Of a DNA stretch of 64,000 nt, positions 1 through 17,169 are shown in pieces. The position numbers and the translations under genes are program-made. Source of the stretch: Scatophagus argus (taxonomy: Eukaryota; Chordata; Actinopteri; Scatophagidae); assembly GCF_020382885.2 (NCBI RefSeq), contig NC_058506.1, positions 10,456,318 to 10,520,317 on the forward strand, in the 5' to 3' direction. A model generated the notes under the pieces. That model did no database searches and was not told the origin of the DNA. It was given only the letters and a program-made list of their open reading frames with translations. Numbering within the stretch: the first letter of the stretch is position 1; each line of letters opens with the position of its first letter.

Positions 1-2700
1 TCCATGGCTATGTGCACCACTTAAACCATGAGACAAACAAGCTGAGGCATTCTAAGAGTCACCCCCTCTAAAGGCGGCTGCTCAGGAACTGTGAGGCTTT
101 TGATATAGCATTAAGCTCCGGCTGATTATTTTTCCCACTGTCGTGTGGTGTGCTGCACTCTGCTATGGGAAAATTTAAGGTTTTGTATTTTGTAAATGCC
201 CATTGTGAACAAGATGAGAAGAAATCAGCTGGATAATTACTTGATGATAGCTTTATAATAATAAGGTATGGTGAATATTAATGATTTGTTAACACAGAAG
301 AGAAGTGGTACTGTTAAATTATCATCAAATAATCTAAAACATAAGCATTTTTACAGCCATGGGTGGTTAATTGTTTTGATAAGCTGCCTTAGCTTCAGTA
401 ATAAACAAACAAAAAAACAAACCTCCAAATGACACACAAAAAAGCTAGTTAAGAGGAACTTGATTTGGGTAGGGGCTATTTTGTCATGATATACAAGGGT
501 TAGGATGAACTTCAGAGTTTAACTTTAAAATCACACAGATGAGAAGTCCTAAAAGTCATATGAAATTATAACAGCTACAGAGTTCTCATGTCATTCTCTG
601 TGATGCTGATAAAGATCACGTGATATGGTTAAAAGTTCTGAAAAAAGGCTAGTAAACTGACCTCAATTACAGAAGTGTTTTATCCCCAAATACTAAAGGG
701 AAATGTTTTTCTTATGCACAAAATTTAAAGCTTTATAGGTGTGTTTTATAAAAGTGTTTACGGATTATTCCTTTTAAAGGCTGATCTCTTACCTGGGATT
801 TCTGGCTGTCTGAGGTGAAGAGTAGGACTCAATAGTTAACTCAACCGCTGCTCCTTAACTTCCTCTTCCTCGTCAGCAGGAGGATCTGTCCAATGAAGAA
901 ATATACTGTGACATATCTGTCTTTGTGCAAGACTCCTATCACTTTTCAGTAAGGGCAAGTCAAAGAAATAAACAGATCACATAGCCAGATAGATTACAAC
1001 TGTCTTAAATCATATATTTAGAAACTCTTAAAATCACCTAAAAGAACTGGCACCAAGTGAAAATTAAAGGTTTAACCAGAATTCAAAACAAAATTAAACT
1101 CAAGACTTTACTCACAAAAGACAGCTAAAAAACAACTGGTGGCAATCAAAGCAAAAAGGGCTAAGATATCCTTAGTTTTAGCACTGAAGCTTGTGTCTAC
1201 ATTTCCTACGATGAAACTTATGCTATAAACTTTCTTTATATTAGATGTTTTGGAGAGCTCCCTCCAGAGCCACAGAAGACACACAACTAGCAGCTCTCAT
1301 GATGAGTAGCCTAAGCTTTATGTGTAAAATAGGTGAAGTGTCTCCTTTAATAAAATGTCGGTTCACGCTATGGAGACCAAAACGCTGAAATTTTCAAGGA
1401 AGCAGTTTCATGACTCTGCACAACATGGATACCATGACTTAAAATGAACAGCTCAACGTGACAGAGGAAAACTGAATGTTAAGGATTTATACACTGATAC
1501 TCATGACACATCTCAGCGTGTGTGTAAGTGTGTGAGTGTGTGTATGGTGCTCACTCTCACTGGATAATAACTGGCAAGGCATTGGGAGTGATCAATATGG
1601 AGTAGGACTAGAAAGCCATAATAGGAGGACAAATATCAGAGGAGAGCAGTCTGGGTGTCTGTGTGTAATGGATGATAGAGGTGTTAGTGTTTGGGCCGGT
1701 GTGCAGTAAGTGGGTAAGCTGGTGGTTGGCTACATTCTGTGAAACCAGTATGGTCAATGATGGTGATAATGTGGAGGTTAAGTACTGTATTGGGGTTAAT
1801 ACTTCTGAGCTGGCCAAGAGATTATGGCACTGTCTAAAACATGGAAGACCCCTCAGTGAAATGCTTTGCTCCCAGGCTTAACAGCAGACTGACGCCATCA
1901 AGAGTACATGGACCAAAATAGCATTCAAATTACAGATAAAAGGGTCTAGCTGAAAAAATGGTGAGATCCCAATTTAAATATGAGATGGAGATTGTGAACA
2001 ATGGCTTCTTCAAAGTGAAACTTCATAGATTTATTTTGAGAATAATCTGCCTCCCTTCGGTCTCAATGAGGAGGCTCATGTCAGCCTTTCTTTTGAACGT
2101 CACTTGACTAGTTTAATTTAGTGGTTTTCATATGTTCAAATATTTTCCAGCCACATCACCATAATATACAATATTTAGAAAATGAAAATGTCTACAATCT
2201 ATTAAATAACAAATCAAGATGGAGACTGAATTTCTTTTGAAGGTCATCCTGTAACTTCAACAGTAACATTATAGAGGGTATTTGTCCTTCCTTTGCTATT
2301 GTTTTCTGTTCAGCTAGCTCAACAGCATGTCTCAAAAATTTTGTAAAATCAATTATTTGGTTTTTGATGATATATGTTGAGAGTTTAAGAGTAAATTGTA
2401 TATTTTTGGTATGACTGGTTGACATGGGCATATTGTAATCAGTTTTGTGCTGATCAATACATGTACTGCAGGCTATTCTATGTCATGTTAATCACCTGCC
2501 TGTTTCAGTCAAATAAAGGTTTGAGATACAATCTAATATGAATAAATTGGATTTGCTTTTATTTGCTTGCTTGAAAAAAAAGAATGAAAAAAAAGCAAAG
2601 TCATAAGATCAAAATGGCTGCAGAGGTTTTCTTTATATTTCAGTTAAGCTTCTCCTCTTGGGCAGCTGTCCCTTTTAGCACTAGTCAGGCCACTCTGTAC
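1..2700. other. Gene-free stretch
   Basis: AT-rich sequence with short TG runs near 1517-1545. I found no exon with good splice signals or protein similarity. A 79-codon open frame on the - strand (2192-2431) reads somewhat like protein but matches no family I recognise, so it is not called. Confidence 0.5.
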
Positions 2701-3190
2701 TTAAAGTAATAGTTAAACATTTCAGGAAATACACTTAAATCCTTTCTTGTCAAGAGTTACATGAAAAAGAATGATGCAATTCTTATGTCTGTCCATCAAA
2801 GCTGATGCTGCAGCCAAGAGCTGGTTAGCTTAGTTTAGCATAAAGACTGGAAACAGATGCAAACAACCAGCATGGTTCAGTTCTATGGTAAAAAAAATGC
2901 TTTAAAAAGCACATTTGCTTTCTCCAGCACCTTTACAGATCACAAATAAAACATTACATGTTGTTCATTTAATTCAGACAAAAACTAGAGGGTAAAAACA
3001 TGTTGAGGTTTGACCCTTGGGTTATGAGCTGGACTACTTCTTGTACTGGTGCTGTGATTTCCAGCAGTTTTCAGCTGTCCTTAAACTATGCTAAGCTAAT
3101 AGGCTCCTAAAGTTGTGTCAGTCTTTTAATTTAACTCTTAGCAAGGATGCAAATAAGCATATTTACCCAAATGTTTAATTTTTCTTTTAA
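2701..3190. mobile_element. TTAA-flanked MITE with long inverted repeats
   Basis: The two ends are imperfect inverted repeats of about 55 bp. The left end, starting at 2701, and the reverse complement of the right end share the pattern TTAAACATTT..GGAAATA. Each end is bounded by TTAA (2701-2704 and 3187-3190), which looks like a 4-bp target duplication. The inside (around 2825-2870) contains the phrase 'gcttagtttagcataaagac', typical of a very common non-coding teleost repeat. No transposase is encoded, so it is a non-autonomous element. The TTAA target suggests piggyBac-like mobilisation, which is an inference. The divergence between the two ends shows it is an old copy. Confidence 0.65.
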
Positions 3191-5865
3191 ACTAGTTGTT
3201 GTGCCTCCTGACCACTGGGAGGAGCCTCAGGTCTTCACAACAGAGACCTCGGGCTGTTCTAGGGTCATGGCTAAAACAGCCTCCTGAGAGTCCCAGAGAG
3301 GCCACATCTGTTCAAAACCGTTTGATTATACACTGTGGTTTGTATACTTCCTGTGTTTTTACACTCTCTTAACTTCTGTTTTGAAAAGTACTCTGTAATA
3401 AGTTTCGTGCCACTTAAATTGCATAAATCTAATGCAAAAAAATTGCAAGTTAACTTTTACTTAAAACCCATCACCAATGCAGATTACATTGTGATAATAA
3501 GATTTAACAATGTCTCTGAGAAACAAGCAATGCCCCCATAACATCTATGAGTTACAGAATCATGATGTGCTACTTATAACAATTTAAGCCCCTATATCTG
3601 GGTTACACTAGTCCATCCAGATGATGCCATCTGTGAGAAAAGAGCAGTGTGTGTGTGTGTGTGTGTGTATAGCTTTCAAATCAAATACTGAGTGTCTCAT
3701 TTCATTATTAATCCTGGTTGTCCCTACTAAGATGTTAATAGACTGGCTGGGATTTACATACTGCTGTTTATGTCAAGAGGACAGTGTAAAAAAAAAAAAA
3801 TTGAAAATACACTGAAGAAACTCAAAGACTGTAGATCAAGACTTGCTTTTGGACAACAGAAAAACCTGAAATGAAATGAAGCTACAGTTATTTAATCAAT
3901 CAGTCAATCGTCAGAGAATCCAAAAATAAATAAATAAATAAAAATGCAGCTGTCAGGAAAAATACCAAACATTCACCATTTTCTCCGCTAGAAATCGCTT
4001 TTCTCTGTTCTATCACCAGTTTTGACCCTTTGTCAGTGAAAATAAGTAATCTTAATTTTAAGAATTCATGTTGGCTGCATATCTGAAGTCAGTGATTACA
4101 TTACATTACTGATTAATCAATCAGCACATTAATCAACAATCTGAGTCTTCTTTACTGGCAGCTTTAATTTGATTAGTCGTTAATATAAATAATTAGAAAA
4201 TGCCACATTAATGTCCAGTTCGTAGAAGACAGCTAATTGTTTTGAACAGCAGGACTAAAACATCCCGACACTGGATGTCAAACTGCTGGCATGACGGCCG
4301 TGATTGGATGACAGAAAGTAAATCTGCTGGGCAAATCCCCTCATGGCTCAAGCTGTGATTTGGATTGGAGCGATTTGTTTTCACAGTGAACCTGCCGAGA
4401 TGACTTCTGTCACTGTCCAAACCACGACTGCGGCAGGCTATGAAAGAGATTGTTTAATTAGGACGACAAAGACTGGACTCAACTTGCACCGCTCCGTCCC
4501 AGCGTGCTGAAAAAACGCACCAACTGACAGGCTAACTCAACGGCAACTCTATGGTAGGACTGATGTTATTGTGTTGTTATGCCACTGACATGTTGTTAGA
4601 CTTCGTGTGTGTCAGCTTAAAAAAGTTACCTGCTGTTAGACGTTTAAGCAGACAGCTCTGAGACTGACAGCCGCTTCGGAAAACATCACACATATGACAG
4701 ACTAGCTAGCATTGCAGTAGCAGAATGAGGGTGTAACGCTCACGCAGTGACTTATGGGAAATTTAAGGCGAATCATATTATATTGTATTATATTATAGTT
4801 TCTTTGTTATGGTTGCGTGCCATCCAACTTACGTAACTATGAATTTGTTTGCTTAATATCTTTACATTAACTCCATAGTTAATAGTTCAAATAGACTTTG
4901 GCTGAAAGTACCTCCAAGTCACTTGATTTTCTTGCAACCACAAAGACAATAGTGAGTACTGAAAAAAATATTTTATTTATGTTGTTGTTGCTGCATCTGA
5001 AATGAGGAGAAAATGCTTACAGTTAATAGACAGCCTCTCAGACAGGTGAACTGAAGGCTGGTTGTGGAGGAAGTGACTCCTGGATCTGTGTCTTGACATC
5101 ATGGGTCATATATGTTTATAATGCTCAAATGTTGAGTGAAGTGAAGCAGATCCACGTTCACTGACATCTTTATATACAATCACTGATAGTGTTACTCCCC
5201 TGTGAAATCAAATGTTAATGCGTTCTTTCTGCTTTGTTTACCGTGGTACACAGAAAATGAAAATTATGCTCCTTAATGTAAATTGTTCTTAATGTTACTA
5301 CATACCTGTAATCATTGGCAATCACTTGTCTCAAGTCCACCCAATTAAGTAGTTTAAAGTGCGTTGCAAATTCCCTTAATAACAGTCACATCTGTTATCT
5401 TCTCACCTTTTCTGTCACAATAAGCTGGCTGACTAAAACAGTTGTTTCTAAGCATGGTTAATCATTTAGAAAACTGTCCAACACAGCACAATAGCTGTAG
5501 CACTTTGACAAGTGGTGATAAATTGTGACATTCAACAGTAAGTGGCCCAGTATTCAACACAACAGATATAACAGAATCATAAAAGGTTTACTTTTGATTT
5601 TGATGCTGTCCATTACATATTTTACCACTCTTTTTAAACTAATATAAGCAAAACAAAAAAGCAACACAGTTATGTGCATTAACCTGGACTCTCTGCTTAA
5701 TGCATAGGTCAGCGTATGTGCCTTTAGACAGCATGTTTGATTGCCAATCTTGTTGCTTCATGAATTTGGACTACTGCTGACTCAACAGGTTGTAGTATCC
5801 AGTGAGCTGTCATGGCTGTCCTCTGTCCCCCAGCAGGTGCTATGGCCGAGATGTGAGAAGGGGTC
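3191..5865. other. 5' flank and probable 5' UTR of wasf3
   Basis: No coding exon is visible. A (TG)n run lies at 3647-3668. A more GC-rich stretch at about 4380-4552 ends in a plausible splice donor (tctatg then gtagga at 4553) and could be the non-coding first exon of wasf3. The acceptor just before the wasf3 start codon would be the ccccag near 5828-5833. This 5' structure is an inference. Confidence 0.35.
3647..3668. repeat. (GT)n microsatellite
   Basis: Eleven uninterrupted GT units. Confidence 0.9.
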
Positions 5866-6266
5866 ATGCCTTTGGTCAAGAGAAACATTGAGCCTCGGCA
5901 CTTGTGTCACAGTGCAGTGCCTGATGGGATTGGCAACGAGCTGGAATGTGTAACCAACAACACGCTGTCCGCCATCATCCGCCAGCTCAGCAGTCTGAGT
6001 AAGATCACAGTTACACATATTTAACTATGTCTGTGTCATAGCATCTAATCTGAGATCATGTTTTTTCAATAAATGTAAAGTGTAGCCATGCCTTAATGTA
6101 ATGTGGATTTAACTTAGAAGGACAACTGCACCAACTTTGGAGAAGAATCACCCCAAATTAGTATAAAACAAGTCAAATAAAAGTCATGGAACAACTCAGT
6201 GCATGCAGTTATATTTCTAACTTGTGTCTTTAGCTGTTTAGTGACATGACGCAAAAGCCCAGCACG

Positions 6267-6297
<31 letters not shown>

Positions 6298-9200
6298 GGT
6301 GGTCGGATGCTATGACACAACAGCAGATCAAAGCTTCCTTGCAACTATCACCCATTTGTTTCAGTTAATGTACATTATTATTCAACACGGTAGTCAATAC
6401 TAACATATATCTACTGTAGACTCTAACCAGCAAATTTGTACAGAAGCAAACTGGTTTGAATGGTTAAAAATGTGTCACCACAATAAATGATGGGCACTGA
6501 AATATGGGAGACAGAGAGGGAAAAGGTAGAGGAAAAGACTATTTTGGGAAACAAATTTACTCCTGGACATCTGGCCCATGAATACCCTGATTAGTGTGTG
6601 TGTGTGTGTGTGTGTGTGGATTTAGTGAAGTTACAGAAGCTTAGAGCTTACCGTAAAGCTTTGTGTCGCAGGCAGATAAGACGGAGAGTGAGTGGGCGGA
6701 GACAAAAACAGAGGCAGTCTAATGATAGCTTCCACATTAAGTGGATCTGAGCTCTTTGATGTGAGCCATTCGTGCTGTTATGTGCAGGGAATAAACACTT
6801 TACATATTGTACAATCCATAGAAATATAATGGACTCAGACATGCACAAGCAGTACTTGTCAAATATAAAGAATCCTTGTTTTATAAAATAGTTGAGCACA
6901 GAACAGCAAACACACAGGATTTCTAAGTTGTACTCAACCTGTCAAGAATCTTCTTCATTAGAAAACACAAGAGAGTTGATGTGTAGGTGTGCTGCCCTTT
7001 GTTTACCTGATAGATTTGACCTTTTCTGTTTGTTAAGACCTCCGTTTTTTTCCTCCCTTTCATTTTGGGTTCTTTGCTCTGGTTGCAGGTAAGCATGCAG
7101 AAAATGTTTTTGGGGAGCTTTTTAACGAGGCCAACACCTTTTATGGGCGTGCCAACTCTCTCCAGGACCGAATCGACCGCCTGGCCATCAAGGTCACCCA
7201 GCTGGACTCCAGCGTGGAGGAGGGTTAGTTCATATCATTCATTCTCACATGCTTTGTCCATCCATAATTCCATTTTCTATACTGGCTGGAGCCTATCCCA
7301 GCTGAGAGGCGGGGTTCACTCTGGACTGGTCACCAGTCAATCGCAGGGCTGACACACAAAGACAGACAATCACACATGCACACACTCACACCTAGAGTAA
7401 CCAGTTAACCTGATGTGCATGTTTTTGGGATTGTGGGAGGGAAGAGTACCCGCAACATGCAAACTCCACACAGAAGGGATGGACCGGGATTTGAACCTGG
7501 AACCCTCTTGCTGTGAGGCGACATTGCTAACCACTGTGTTACTGTTTTGTAGTCTCTCTTCAGGACATAAACATGAGGAAGGCATTCAAAAGCTCTACTG
7601 CCCAGGACCAGCAGGTTTTATCCAAGGACAGCACTCCAGACTCTGTGGCTGAGATGCACAGAAGAAGCGACAGGGCTCCTCCACTCAGCACCCTGACTGC
7701 CTACAGGTACTGCCTGCCTTGTAACAACCGCAACATCTGAGCAGATTACATTTTCAGTTAAAGCGTTTCAATTCACGCATGACGTTGTTTTTTAAATACA
7801 GAGAGGATTCCACTGATGCGATGAAATTCTACTCAGACCCGTCGTACTTTTTTGACTTGTGGAAGGAGAAAATGCTGCAGGACACAGAGGAGAAGAGGAA
7901 AGAAAGGCGGAGGCAAAGGGTGAGAGTACACTCTACCCACTGCTTCATTTTTATCTATTCATATGGCGAGTGGATTTTCATCTTCTTCTTTCGGCTCCTC
8001 AATCCTATTGTCCCAGGAGCAGAAGCGATGCGTGGAAAGCAGCACCCTCCAGCGCGAGGTGAAGAAGGTGAGGAAGGCTCGAAACCGCAGGCAAGAGTGG
8101 AACGTGATGGCATTCGACAAGGAGCTTCGCCCAGATCACCGCCACCCGCAGACTCTCCGTCGAGGGGCATCATCGGAGGGCTCGCTCTCGCCAGACGGCA
8201 GGTCAGACCTTATTTTTTGAGCCACAGTAGGTGTGTTTTAAAGGGGCATTTTAAAAGTCACAAAATGTACAGCTTTGGAGAGTTTTCTTCCAGTGATAAC
8301 AGTTGTTACATCTGATCTCTGTGATACTGAAATATTTTTATAGTTTTATGTTCACCAGAAAGTCAATAAAAAGAAATATTATCTTAAGGATTTTCTTGAC
8401 AGTCTGATCACATAACGTCCTTCATGTTTTTGCTGCTATTTCCTATTTCCTGTCATTCTTTAGTTTTAAATATGCAAAGAAAGGTAACATTTATCCTGAA
8501 AACACACCTTTAAATCTTATATATAACTTTATTTAGTCATTGAGTGGCACTCTTATGCGTTTCTGGAAATGTTAGTGAAAACTGAAGACAAATGCTGGAT
8601 GGAAAATGTCATGAATCGTACCTTTTGGCTCAAATATCTCTGTTGTGTAAAGCTTCAGTTTCGATTTTATAACAACAAATCCACCATCTGGACATGTGAA
8701 AGCATCTGAATGAGAAGCTCTTTGTCTTTCATTGTTTGTCCAGGCCTGACCTCCCAGATTACCCCATCCCACCAGTGCCTCCCCACGCTGTTTGTAATTA
8801 TGCCAAGTCACATGATTACGTGCCTGGGAACGCACACCCGTCACCACCTGTGGAGCATGAATACCACAGCATTGACGTCAACTACAAGAGAGTAACCTAC
8901 GACACAGCAGAGCCTCACGCTGCAGAACGCATGAACGGCTCAACACATCCACCTGCAGATTACAAGTATGTTTCTTGTTATGCATACCCAGAGAAAGACT
9001 TACATGTAATGCCAACAAAATATAATCCTCTTTCTTTCACTGTCCACCAGCTCCATCCCTCCACCTCCTGCCCCAGGCCCACCCATCCCATCAGCCCAGA
9101 CAGCATTTGGTTTTCCTATGGGCTCACTACCACCAACACCACATAATGGAGTTTTGCACGTAGGCCCAGGCTACCTGCTGCCACCTGTACCTCCTCCGGC

Positions 9201-9660
9201 GCCGCGCGTGGTCCCTCCTCCCCCAGGCCCCCCACCTCCACCCCTCCCTCCTCCAGCTGCACCCTCACACCTAACAGGACAGGGCGAAGGTGGCAGAGCT
9301 GAGACAAAACCTGTGAGAGATGCAAGAAGTGACCTGCTGTCCGCCATCCGCATAGGTAATTATCTGGCATTATTGGCATTGTTTGGCAGAGAAAAGCAAA
9401 CATGATCGTAGGAAACTATATCCTGTCCTGTACGTGACCTGTACATGACAGGGGCACAATACCTGATCTTATTTTAACAAACTCTGTGTGTGACCTTATT
9501 AGGCATCCAGCTGAAGAAAGTCCAAGAGCAGCAGGAGCAGCAGAACAAGCGTGAGCCAGTGGGGAATGATGTGGCCACCATCTTGTCTCGACGTATTGCC
9601 GTGGAGTACAGTGACTCTGAAGATGACTCTGAGTTGGAAGAAAATGAGTGGTCGGACTGA
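5866..9660 (+). CDS. wasf3: WAVE3, WASP family member 3 (actin nucleation promoter)
   Basis: WAVE3 is part of the WAVE regulatory complex at the leading edge, where it links Rac to Arp2/3-driven actin branching. Coding exons: 5866-5998, 7089-7223, 7553-7706, 7802-7919, 8017-8201, 8744-8965, 9051-9355, 9503-9660. They sum to 470 codons (469 aa; human WASF3 is about 500). The start gives [14 protein letters not shown], the invariant WAVE N-terminus. The WAVE homology domain covers about residues 1-170 ([37 protein letters not shown]). A basic stretch ([16 protein letters not shown]) follows, then a proline-rich region in exon 7. The VCA tail has a WH2 ([19 protein letters not shown]) and an acidic end ([14 protein letters not shown]). 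[17 protein letters not shown] and KARNRRQEW favour WASF3 over WASF1 or WASF2. The acidic end has the Arp2/3-binding tryptophan. Intron 2 carries a LINE-tail-like repeat. Confidence 0.93.
6266..6296 (+). repeat. (GTTTT)n microsatellite in wasf3 intron 1
   Basis: Tandem GTTTT units ending in a short T run. On the other strand this reads (AAAAC)n. Confidence 0.85.
6594..6618. repeat. (GT)n microsatellite in wasf3 intron 1
   Basis: About twelve GT units without interruption. Confidence 0.9.
7257..7541 (+). repeat. Teleost LINE/SINE-tail repeat, copy 1 (wasf3 intron 2)
   Basis: Begins with tccatccat...ttttctatactgg and continues through 'cacacaaagacagacaatc', 'catgtttttgggattgtggg' and 'gcaaactccacacagaaggg' to a tRNA-like phrase 'gatttgaacctgg'. 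The same string of phrases recurs at 53990, 56828 and 58988. It is a very common fish interspersed repeat, probably the 3' tail of an RTE-type LINE or a SINE built on it. I assign the family from memory only. Confidence 0.7.
8531..8561 (+). repeat. 31-bp perfect inverted repeat, left arm (wasf3 intron 5)
   Basis: This 31-mer (starting atttagtcattgagtggcac) is the exact reverse complement of 10913-10943. Similarity continues imperfectly on the AT-rich side. Both arms may be fragments of one dispersed element. Confidence 0.8.
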
Positions 9661-9700
9661 CCACTTGGCTGAAATTTTGCTTTACTGGATCATCAATACA

Positions 9701-9706
9701 AATAAA
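9701..9706 (+). terminator. Proximal polyadenylation signal of wasf3
   Basis: AATAAA 41 bases after the wasf3 stop codon. A second AATAAA at 10543-10548, followed by GT-rich sequence (tctgttctgtgagtg), is a plausible distal signal that would give a 3' UTR of about 0.9 kb. Confidence 0.45.
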
Positions 9707-10542
9707 GCAAAACTGTGATTCCTCCATTCTGGCTTCACCTAGAGGACCCCACATACCAACCCACTGCTGCCAGAGTACTTTTACTTCATCTTGTGTTATT
9801 AATATATGCTGCCACATGCATTTTTTATGAGGAAATAGCATGAGTGAGCACTGTGCTTCTGAAACAGATCTATTATATACAGTTTACTGATTAATTGTGA
9901 TAAATAAATGTTTAGTTTTCTACTGCTAATGAAATGCTTTCTAACTTAAGTTAGATAAAAGCTTTTTCTAACTTTAGTCTAAACGGTATGTTCTGATAAA
10001 GTGTCTTCTCCTAATAACAATCTGACACCTTGAACATAGCATAGCATCACTCCATTGATGAAATGAGCTGTAGACCTTAAAATGGACATTTCCGGTGCTC
10101 GTCGTTTTTCACTGAAGACATTTTGACGAGTCACAGAAACGTGCAGCTCTAAATAATGGAATGATTGGCTAATTTCCATGTAGCTGCTTCAGTTTCAGGG
10201 TATTGTGCATGTCAACTCACTGTCATGCTGTGATGGCTAAGTTACTCACTTCATTAGAACAGAGTCAATGCTTTTCCTGTTATGACAGTCAAATTCTCAA
10301 AGACTTGTTATTTATTAATGATTGCAACAAGATAAAGTAAAATCCTGAAGGATTTCAGTATTTATTTATTTATTCATTTATCAATTTATGGAATTTCCCA
10401 TTCCTGATAATATTCTGGATTAAATATAACTGTCCCTATATCATGTGAGTGTTTGATGCATAATTCCATTATGTATTTTGTAATTACTACCTCAGTTTGT
10501 GACCATTTCACTGTCCTACAGTATTCTGTCTTGAACAGTCTG

Positions 10543-10548
10543 AATAAA
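10543..10548 (+). terminator. Possible distal polyadenylation signal of wasf3
   Basis: AATAAA followed within 20 bases by a GT-rich element. The stretch from 9661 to here is AT-rich, non-coding and otherwise unremarkable, as expected for a 3' UTR. Confidence 0.45.
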
Positions 10549-10912
10549 GTTCTGTTCTGTGAGTGAATTATTGAACTTCTTGAAAATATTCACATTACAT
10601 TTTTTCAAAATCAAAAAGAAAATTGTGTTGTGATCACCTCATCCTTTACTATCTCATTCTTCCTCCTGATTAAAACTTAAACTTTCTCAGATAGGGGCCA
10701 TCATAATCTTACAGTGCAACCTAAACAGGATAACTATGATTAACTATAAAATAACTATAAACTAACTGTAATTGTTTAGTTCATGTGCAGATGTGCAGGT
10801 TTTCATTGTGTAAATGGCACAATAGCAGCAAAGCATTTTTGAGCCTCTGACAGCATAATTATCTTGAGGCAATATCTTAATTAATAATTATTTATTACAG
10901 TGGTGGCTGATT

Positions 10913-10943
10913 AACGCATAAGAGTGCCACTCAATGACTAAAT
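10913..10943 (-). repeat. 31-bp perfect inverted repeat, right arm
   Basis: Exact reverse complement of 8531-8561, about 2.4 kb away and beyond the likely wasf3 end. Confidence 0.8.
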
Positions 10944-11219
10944 TAAATTATATATGAAATACCTTAGTTTACAGGTCATGTTACAAGGTATTTGTGCACA
11001 TGTAGTTATATGTAGTAGCATAAAAAGTGTGGGTATTAAACTGATGAAAAAAGTAGCCCAAAAGCTAAAATACAAATAATGAACAATAAAGTTGTTAGTT
11101 GTTTATTTAAAAACTGAAACAATCCTAGTTGGTTCACTGAGATGAAGGTTTACTGTATATCCAGCAGAGGTCAGTAATATAGTGGGCAGGAAAGCCAAGC
11201 TTATCATCGACTAGGAAAC

Positions 11220-11404
11220 GGTTGCGCTTCGGACGCCATGTTGGTTCTACAGATAGCCAGCCAAGTGAGAATGTAGGAAACCGGTTGAGCCACAATGGAG
11301 ATGTTTTCTTTCCGTGACAGTCTGGTCCCTGGCAGGTGATTAGCACAGCGAAGCTCCTCCTGCTACGTTAAACACGAACCTGGAGAATTGTATATAAAGT
11401 CAAG
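11220..11404 (+). promoter_or_regulatory. atp6v1a: Probable promoter and non-coding exon 1 of atp6v1a
   Basis: Contains 'gacgccatgttgg', close to a YY1-type site on the reverse strand, and ends in a good splice donor (gtcaag then gtgaga at 11405). The matching acceptor is tctctccag before 11980, and the start codon follows at 12007. The transcription start itself cannot be placed by reading. Confidence 0.4.
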
Positions 11405-12006
11405 GTGAGATACTTATATTAATAATTAGCTTTTAGATATACAAATATCTGAGACTTCTTTACAGTCTTGGAACAAATATTCCGTGAATAATCGTTAATT
11501 TAGTGATGATGGAAATGAGCTTGTGTTTGCTAGTTGGTGTACGCGTACACGCACAAATCAGCTTTGCTCTCAGCTTTACGTGTGTGCAGAAACAGACATT
11601 ATGCTACCATCTGACGAACGATCATATCCTCAGCGACGAAGACCACTGAGTTACTTCACCTTATCACAATCCTAGTTCAAATTGAAATCCGTGTTAAATT
11701 TTGTAGCCTCAGCTGAGTTAGCTAGTGACCTTACATCGTCAGGTTTGATCATTCATGTCGCAGACTGAGCTGTGCTGGCACTCTAAGATGTCACTATAGG
11801 ATGGTATGGTGCTCATATTTCCATTTTATCGTAAAGTGTAAGTCATTTCAGCCTGGTTAACATTAGCTAAAACGTGCTGCTGATGATACGTGTAAGATAA
11901 ATTATGCTAAAGGTTTGTCACTAAGTGCATTCAGGAAAAATGACTTTACAGCATCTGGGTCTCATTTCTGTCTCTCCAGGAATTCTGCAGGACAGAAACA
12001 ATCAAG

Positions 12007-16500
<4,494 letters not shown>

Positions 16501-17163
16501 GTGTCTTACCTCTCACCTCCTCTCCCAAACATCCACACCCCAGTGCAGTGCAACATAGTGCAGATTAACTGGCCCGTGTTCTGAATGTCCACCTCTGTCA
16601 TGTGAAATCGTTTATGCCTCTATGTTTACTCTTCCCCCCCCCTCCAGACATTCCATGACCTGCACAAATGTCTATTTCATTTTGTTGATTTTTGAAACTT
16701 TTACTTCAGAAATACAGTACTGGAATCCCCTAAAATACCTGAAGACATGGTTTGCTCTGCAGATGTAGCAACACCTTCACTCAACCCAATTGCTTGGCAC
16801 TTACCGATCACTGCACCATCATGTTGTGGTTACAATCAGTGGGCCCCTGTTAAGTGCTGCACTTGCACTTAACCAATAGCTGCAACAAGAAAATGGAAAG
16901 TTTCACTTCCCCCAGGTGTGACAGTGATCAATACAGGTTGTTAATTAAACTGGAACATGCACATGAGTAAAGGGACAGAAGCGCTGTGTTGCTGTATATC
17001 AGGGGGTTAAAAGCATTCTTCCACCTCTTACCTCTTCCGTGTGATAGTGATGTTGTGGACTATTTACTTGATATTATGTGAAAAAATGTGAATGAATGAG
17101 TGTTAGAGTTGTGTTGTAAGAGATGTCTCATTATTGTATTGATGGTATGATACTGTCTCCTTA

Positions 17164-17169
17164 AATAAA
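17164..17169 (+). terminator. atp6v1a: Polyadenylation signal of atp6v1a
   Basis: AATAAA about 660 bases after the stop, followed by a GT-containing stretch (ttgattgtgtg). The 3' UTR 16501-17180 includes a C-rich run near 16635. Confidence 0.65.

Noticed and set aside
2192-2431. 79-codon open frame on the - strand with protein-like composition
   Set aside because: No family recognised, no splice or promoter context, and AT-rich surroundings make chance frames common.
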